Source of the DNA: Schistocerca nitens
Lineage: Eukaryota; Arthropoda; Insecta; Orthoptera; Acrididae
Direction: 5' to 3'
DNA: 64,000 bases
NCBI RefSeq assembly: GCF_023898315.1
Contig: NC_064616.1
Location: 542,429,602-542,493,601, forward strand
The notes beneath the pieces were generated by a model. That model had not been told where the DNA came from. It saw only the letters and a list, made by a program, of their open reading frames with translations, and made no database searches. Shown here piece by piece: positions 59,266 through 64,000 of this stretch; position 1 is the first letter of the stretch, and every line of letters starts with the position of its first letter. Position numbers and translations under genes: made by a program.

Positions 59266-60160
59266 TAAATATCAAATGTTTTCTCCAATGGCGAAATGCT
59301 GGAACCTTAATTGACGATAGAACTGTTTTTGCCTGACTGGGATTCGAACCCAGCATCTAGCACCGTCATTTTCTAGCCAGAAATAGACGATAAATAGCTA
59401 TTGTAGGTTCACCAGTAGCGAGATGGGTGCATGTTTAGCTAGACATCAGGCGACGAAAAGTTCTGTCCTGAATGGAATTCAAACCCCGCACACGTGGTCA
59501 TGAAGAAACGTCAACTATCAAATTCTTTTCCAATAATAGCTAGGAATGGCATGTTTGTACTTTCAGTCATGTGATAGAAAACACTCTGCTGGCTATAAGT
59601 TGAATACACAACATGTCGTCTTTGGTGATCACAACGAACACAACGTCAAACCAAAATCCGTTTTCACCAGCAGGATGTAGAGGAATGTTTGAACTTGAAA
59701 AGATGTAAGGAAACGTCTGATCTTGTAATGTTGTGATAAAAAGCTCATCATGTGGCTGTGAGTTGAAACGAACACGTTACAGCTGACAACGCACGAAGAG
59801 ACGTTGAAAATGCAACTATTTTTCACTGGTAGTTCGGAGTGCACATGCTAGGGCTTGAAATGAAATAATGAATATTTTGTGCTATTCGAAACCAGATACG
59901 TGCCTTTCGAGCACGCCTATAAGAGTTTGCAATCTTCGGGAACACAGTGAAATGGAATTCTAATGCCAGTCCAGCACCACAATTTTCAACGTCTCAGTTT
60001 CAAATAAAGTAGGAGCCTTGTGAACTTACATGGCCATTGGTTCATTAAATGAAATACGTTTTCTAGTTTACGACGGCTTACTGGTGACAGAGTCTCTTCC
60101 TTACGGGGTTTCTCCATCTGTCACAGCTCAAACGAATGCTTAGTCGGCAGAGAAGGGATG
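59266..60160 (+). repeat. Modular repeat block inside the right-arm insert, left flank
   Basis: CTGGGATTCGAACCCAGCATC at 59,338 lies in a unit whose neighbours pair inverted with 62,690-62,910. A second part (59,795-60,120) aligns directly with 51,470-51,850. It forms the left end of a 3.7-kb segment missing from the left arm. Confidence 0.65.
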
Positions 60161-60790
60161 TTATCTTTACTGCGGATATTGAACTACGGAGCTTACTGGC
60201 GTTCAGCACTTGGCGTTACTAGGGGTGAAGGAGAGCTACTTGTGTGTGTTAAAAATCTACGCCTGACATGTGATGTAAACCTACACGTTTTACACATCAA
60301 TACAAGATCAATCCACCAGACCACAGAACCCCCTGCCAAGCACATAATTATGAATTGCAGAGTATTCATTTAGATGTATATGCAGATGTCAAGTGACGCG
60401 TTACAGGAAGGAGGGCGGGATCTGGGAATGGATAGAAGTTCAGAAGTGCAAAATATTAGCGTGAAATGCTTGCAAAGTATTGGTTACTTAGATGTGTGCC
60501 ACAGTTAGTTTTATCTTAGGACCGAGAGATAAGAAAGGACTGTTCTCAGAACGAAGAATGGGTTATAGGGAAGGGGACATCAAAGAATACGGTTTCATAG
60601 GTAGTGAGAGGAATGATAGGGAGTAAAGACTGCAGCAATTAAAAGAGAAAATGTAGCGTAATTGGAAACCGCTAGATTTGTTTACAAAGTTTTGGGGGAG
60701 TGTAATAGAAGGGCACTTGCGGCGATAGAGTCAGAGAGACAGAGAGAGTGTGAGAGAGAAAGAAGAGATATTAACAACGAGTAAACATAA
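60161..60790. other. Purine-rich spacer, no gene recognised
   Basis: Contains AG-rich runs (60,725-60,767) and no supported coding frame. Confidence 0.45.
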
Positions 60791-60987
60791 ACGTTCATAT
60801 GTGTGTGAAATCTTATCGGACTTAACTGCTAAGGTCATCAGTCCCTAATCTTACACACTACTTAACCTAAATTATCCTAAGGACAAACATACACACGCAT
60901 GCCAGAAGGTGGTCTCGAACCTCCGCCGGGACCAGCCTCACAGTCCATGACTGCAGCTCCTTAGAACGCTTGGCTAATCCCGCGCGG
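60791..60987 (-). mobile_element. SINE, second class II-headed family, minus strand
   Basis: Read on the minus strand: GCGCGGGATTAGCCAAGCG, GCAGTCATGGACTG, the B box GGTTCGAGACC, then TGTCCTTAGGATAATTTAGG and GATGACCTTAGCAG. This is related to, but distinct from, the TTAGTTAGG family. The 13-bp target duplication CGAGTAAACATAA lies at 60,778-60,790 and 60,988-61,000. Confidence 0.92.
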
Positions 60988-61330
60988 CGAGTAAACATAA
61001 TATACATTCGTTGGCGTATTGTGTGGAGTACGGAGGGTGTATTCAAGGATGGAGGGGAAGAGAGAGACGTATTTGAAATAACAAAAACTATTGTGACAGA
61101 GTCCATCTACGCTGATTACATTGTAAATTTGTAGACAGGGTGTAAATGAAATCAAAATAGAATACTTAACACACTGTATATTCAAAAGAAACCCACTTGA
61201 ATTAAAAGGGCAACTCAAAGGAAAGCTAACCCATATTGTATCTTTTCTGATGCCACGCGATCTTCCACTAGCTCCCAATGAGGGAAAATGACGAAAAAGA
61301 AGACATAACAAATCATTTTAAGAAATCTAA

Positions 61331-62317
61331 TTATTTTATCCAGAATCCTTCATTATTTTGTACTTCTATCACGCATCTTGGCACATAATGTATACGCCGT
61401 CGGACGTAACAGCCTGAAGAAGCAATTTCCTCCCAGGCTTCCAGGACGCAGTCCCAAAGAGCGTCCGCAGTAGTTGGTGGGTTTCGTGGCCAGTTCTCTG
61501 TTAACGTTTTGACGACCTCAGTCCACATGTTTTCCATGGAGTTCGTATCAGCCGCCCGTGGCGGCGAGTCCATGACGTTGACGCCAATCGTGGAGAGCCG
61601 CTGCTGAGCAAATGCCGATTTGTGAATGGGAGAATGGTCCTCTTCCAATGTGACGTCCCCTTCTGTGTACAGCATTCGCACTAACGGAAGCATCAGATTT
61701 TCCAATATGTGGGCATACTGCGCGCTGTCCAATGTTCCTTCTATGCTGTGAAGAATTCCCGCCCCTCTCGCAGAATTTCAACCCCAGCAGGTAGCAGATA
61801 GCCGGCCACTTCTTCTCGTCGTGGTTACATATTCGCGTCCATGGCGAGTCCCTTGCGGCCTGTAAACGATTGGTGGACCGTCGTTAATGGTGGAAAACAC
61901 CTTCTCATCAGTGAAAATGACGTTGTCCCACGACGCCCTCAGATGGAGCTCCGCAAATGCTAGCCGGTATAAAACGTTGTCTTCGCTGAGCTCTTGTTCC
62001 ACGGCGGATCGTCGTGCATGCAGTCCAGCGTCCCTCAGCCTTCTGCGAATCGTGTCACTGGAGCCGGTGAAGTTGGTCTCCCGCCGCAACTGCTTCGCGA
62101 TCAGAAAGGGATTTTCTCTGCTCCTAGACACTAGATCCCTGTCTTCCTGCTGTGAGATCACTCTCTTCCTGCCTGAGCCACGAGCCCTGTTGGTGGTGCC
62201 TCTTTCAAGGCAGATCCTCCACCATCTCGTTGCAGTGGTATGTGGTACGCCATACCGTCTGCCAGCTTCTCTGATGGAACATCCTCCTTCCTCAACGAGA
62301 GCGACGACTCTACCTCG
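61331..62317 (-). pseudogene. Tc1-like DD34E transposase, near-intact, one stop
   Basis: An open frame from the SINE junction near 62,317 reads GRVVALVEEGGCSIREAGRR, then YGVPHTTATRWWRICLERG (first helix-turn-helix), a GSGRKR hook and NPFLIAKQLRRETNF ... DTIRRRLRDAGLHARR (second helix-turn-helix). The catalytic parts are VIFTDEKVFS (first D), TLEEDHSPIH (second D) and TNSMENMW (E). Second D and E are 34 residues apart, as in Tc1. One TGA at 61,780-61,778, at a place where the family has Trp, interrupts the frame, which otherwise continues to 61,331. The extreme N-terminus is missing at the SINE. It is far better preserved than the other Tc1 relics of the window, so it came later. It lies within the 3.7-kb insert of the right arm. 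Confidence 0.85.
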
Positions 62318-62520
62318 GCCGGCCGGAGTGGCCGAGCGGTTCTAGGCGCATCAGTCTGGAACCGCGCGACCGCTACGGTCGCAGGTTCGAATCCTGTCTC
62401 GGACATGGATGTGTGTGATGTCCTTAGGTTAGTTAGGTTTAACTAGTTCTAAGTTCTAGGGGACTAATGACCTCAGAAGTTGAGTCCCATAGTGCTCAGA
62501 GCCATTTGAACCATTTTTGA
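62318..62520 (+). mobile_element. SINE (class II tRNA-like head)
   Basis: GGCCGGCCGGAGTGGCCGAG, GACCGCTACGGTCGCAGG, GGTTCGAATCC, the common body and CCATTTGAACCATTTTT are all present. It joins the N-terminal coding region of the Tc1-like transposase directly. No target duplication is apparent, so a deletion may have accompanied insertion. Confidence 0.92.
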
Positions 62521-62619
62521 TACACGACAACTAGAGAACATTGCTCTTTACGGCAGTCAATCCACTTGTAAATTAACATCATGATATCGCAGATATTAGC
62601 CGACACGTAACTAGGGATG

Positions 62620-62949
62620 AGTAAGGCCTGAAGGTTTGCAACTAAACATGCTACTCCTAGCTACTCCTGAATATGAAGTTGATTATTAACGTGTCTTCAT
62701 AACCATGTGTGCGGCGTTCGACTCTCAGTCAGCATAGACGTTTTCGTCACCTTATTTCTAGTTAAACGTGTGCACATCTCGCTGATGGTGGACCTACATT
62801 GGACGTTTCTCGTCTGTTCCTGGTTAGACAACGACGGCGGTAGGCGCCGGGTTCGAATCCCGGTCAGGCAATACAACTTCAGTCGTCATTTAAGGTTGCA
62901 ACCCCACTACTGGTGACAAACTGTGATATCTACATTCTGATTTTACATA
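62620..62949 (-). repeat. Modular repeat block, right flank of the insert
   Basis: GCCGGGTTCGAATCCCGGTC at 62,848 is the best-preserved B-box-like site of the family. The stretch 62,690-62,910 pairs inverted with 59,300-59,520, so the insert ends in inverted copies. Confidence 0.65.
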
Positions 62950-64000
62950 CTTATTCAACAATCCGATTAGGTGCTGGGTTCGCATCCTTGTCCCCAGCAT
63001 TACATGATGGCATTTCAATTTTAAACATGTGCATCCTTCATTCCTTGACAATGCAACACTATACAACGTCTTTCGTGGTTAATTACCCAGAAGGTTAGGG
63101 TTCCTGCTTTCGTACAAACATTATCGTCATTTACGTTCAAGTTGAGAATTGACAACTGTTACTGGTGCAAACGTCAATATTTGACGTCTCTTTCTGCTTA
63201 GTGATCGAGTCTCGATACGGCCTACAGCTTTGCTTGGTTAACAATGGATTTACGTTCTGGGTTTGCATCCGGATCCAGAACTAAGACGCTGGTCATGTCA
63301 TTTAAAGTACAACTTCGTGTACAAGTAACTGTTGATGAGTAATGTGAACAATGATATTACTTGTGAATCGCTGTTAATGTTGGGATTTCCTTCGAGTGGT
63401 TGCCGCCGTTAATCACGTTTTCTTTTAACTGCTTAGTATTACATAAAGCCGGCCGGTGTGGCCGAGCGGTTCTAGGCGCTTCAGTCTGGAACTGTCCGAC
63501 CGCTACGGTCGCAGGTGCGAATCCTGCCTCGGGCATGGATGTGTGTGATGTCCTTAGGTTGGTTAGGTTTAAGTAGTTCTAAGTTCTAGGGGACTGATGA
63601 CCTCAGCTGTTAAGTCCCATAGTGCTCAGAGCCATTTGAACCATTTTTATTACACAGAGTTGATGCGAAACCACTCCCCGTTGAACGTTGAACGACGTTC
63701 AGCGTGTGGGTAAACCTTTTAGACAGCTAAGAACTTGTTTAGAATTGCCATACAACTTTATAAACCCATATACTGTCTCAAATTTTTAATTGTGCTTAAG
63801 GATTACTGAACGATTTATGTGACAAAACTAGTTGTCCCATAACATTTGAAATGTCACTTATTGTAATTAAGTATAGTTTACAAACGTTAAGGAGTGTCTG
63901 ATTTCTTCTGTACTATCGTGGTGTTACGTTACATCTGTACGGACTGTCATAAAGACTGGCGTTCTCTAGTAGTCTCTAGCGGTACCTATTGTGTATCTTA
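62950..64000 (-). repeat. Modular repeat, right arm of the inverted repeat, outer part
   Basis: Reverse complement of about 46,030-46,895, interrupted by a SINE at 63,449-63,647. The similarity is still running at the window end, where 63,960-64,000 matches about 46,030-46,070 inverted, so the arm continues outside. Confidence 0.75.
63449..63647 (+). mobile_element. SINE (class II tRNA-like head)
   Basis: CCGGCCGGTGTGGCCGAGCG, GACCGCTACGGTCGC, a B box mutated to GGTGCGAATCC, and the common body and tail. The target duplication TATTACATAAAG / TATTACACAGAG (two mismatches) lies at 63,437-63,448 and 63,648-63,659. Confidence 0.92.

Noticed and set aside
45930..64000. Repeated tRNA-like B-box phrases as real tRNA genes or a CRISPR-like array
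   Set aside because: Surrounding sequence does not fold into tRNAs, units are irregular and diverged, and the genome is eukaryotic.

Overview
This is eukaryotic, repeat-dominated DNA, most likely from an insect with a very large genome. Its tRNA-headed SINEs, CR1-type LINE and Tc1-like debris look to me like an orthopteran such as a locust (recognition from memory; no search was possible). There is no operon structure, and the longest open frames all belong to transposable elements. A host gene is supported only by short candidate exons with splice signals, mainly between 13.6 and 22.5 kb.

Layout. 0.5-6.3 kb: Tc1-like relics, one interrupted by a SINE with target-site duplications and one split by an 870-bp foldback element. 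A 2,053-bp segment of this stretch is repeated head to tail, apparently without a mismatch. 6.3-13 kb: AT-rich, nothing recognised. 13.07-13.57 kb: a solo LTR with 5-bp target duplications, lying just upstream of a phase-consistent candidate exon pair (13,656-13,749 and 13,954-14,065). 14.1-15.4 kb: a 1.2-kb element with about 260-bp inverted arms. 18-22.5 kb: further candidate exons, a DUF4817-type transposase relic, a hairpin repeat and another Tc1 relic.

24.23-44.91 kb is one nested retrotransposon complex. The outer element is a minus-strand LTR retrotransposon with about 1.87-kb LTRs and a 4-bp target duplication. It keeps decayed gag and only the C-terminal end of integrase. Its 3' LTR carries a SINE, its gag was split by a 4.4-kb CR1-like LINE, and its 5' LTR was split by a 5.6-kb Gypsy element of the Mag type. 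That Gypsy element has two LTRs, a primer-binding site, a polypurine tract and a gag-pol frame broken by one stop. The solo LTR at 13 kb belongs to this Gypsy family.

45.9-64 kb is built largely from a diverged modular repeat carrying tRNA B-box-like motifs (GGATTCGAACCC-like) at intervals of roughly 110-180 bp. Copies at 45.9-50.0 kb and 56.7-64.0 kb form a long interrupted inverted repeat. The right arm contains a 3.7-kb insert whose ends are themselves inverted copies of the same family and which holds a nearly intact Tc1-like transposase. This nested, long-armed foldback arrangement is the part of the window most likely to be undescribed.
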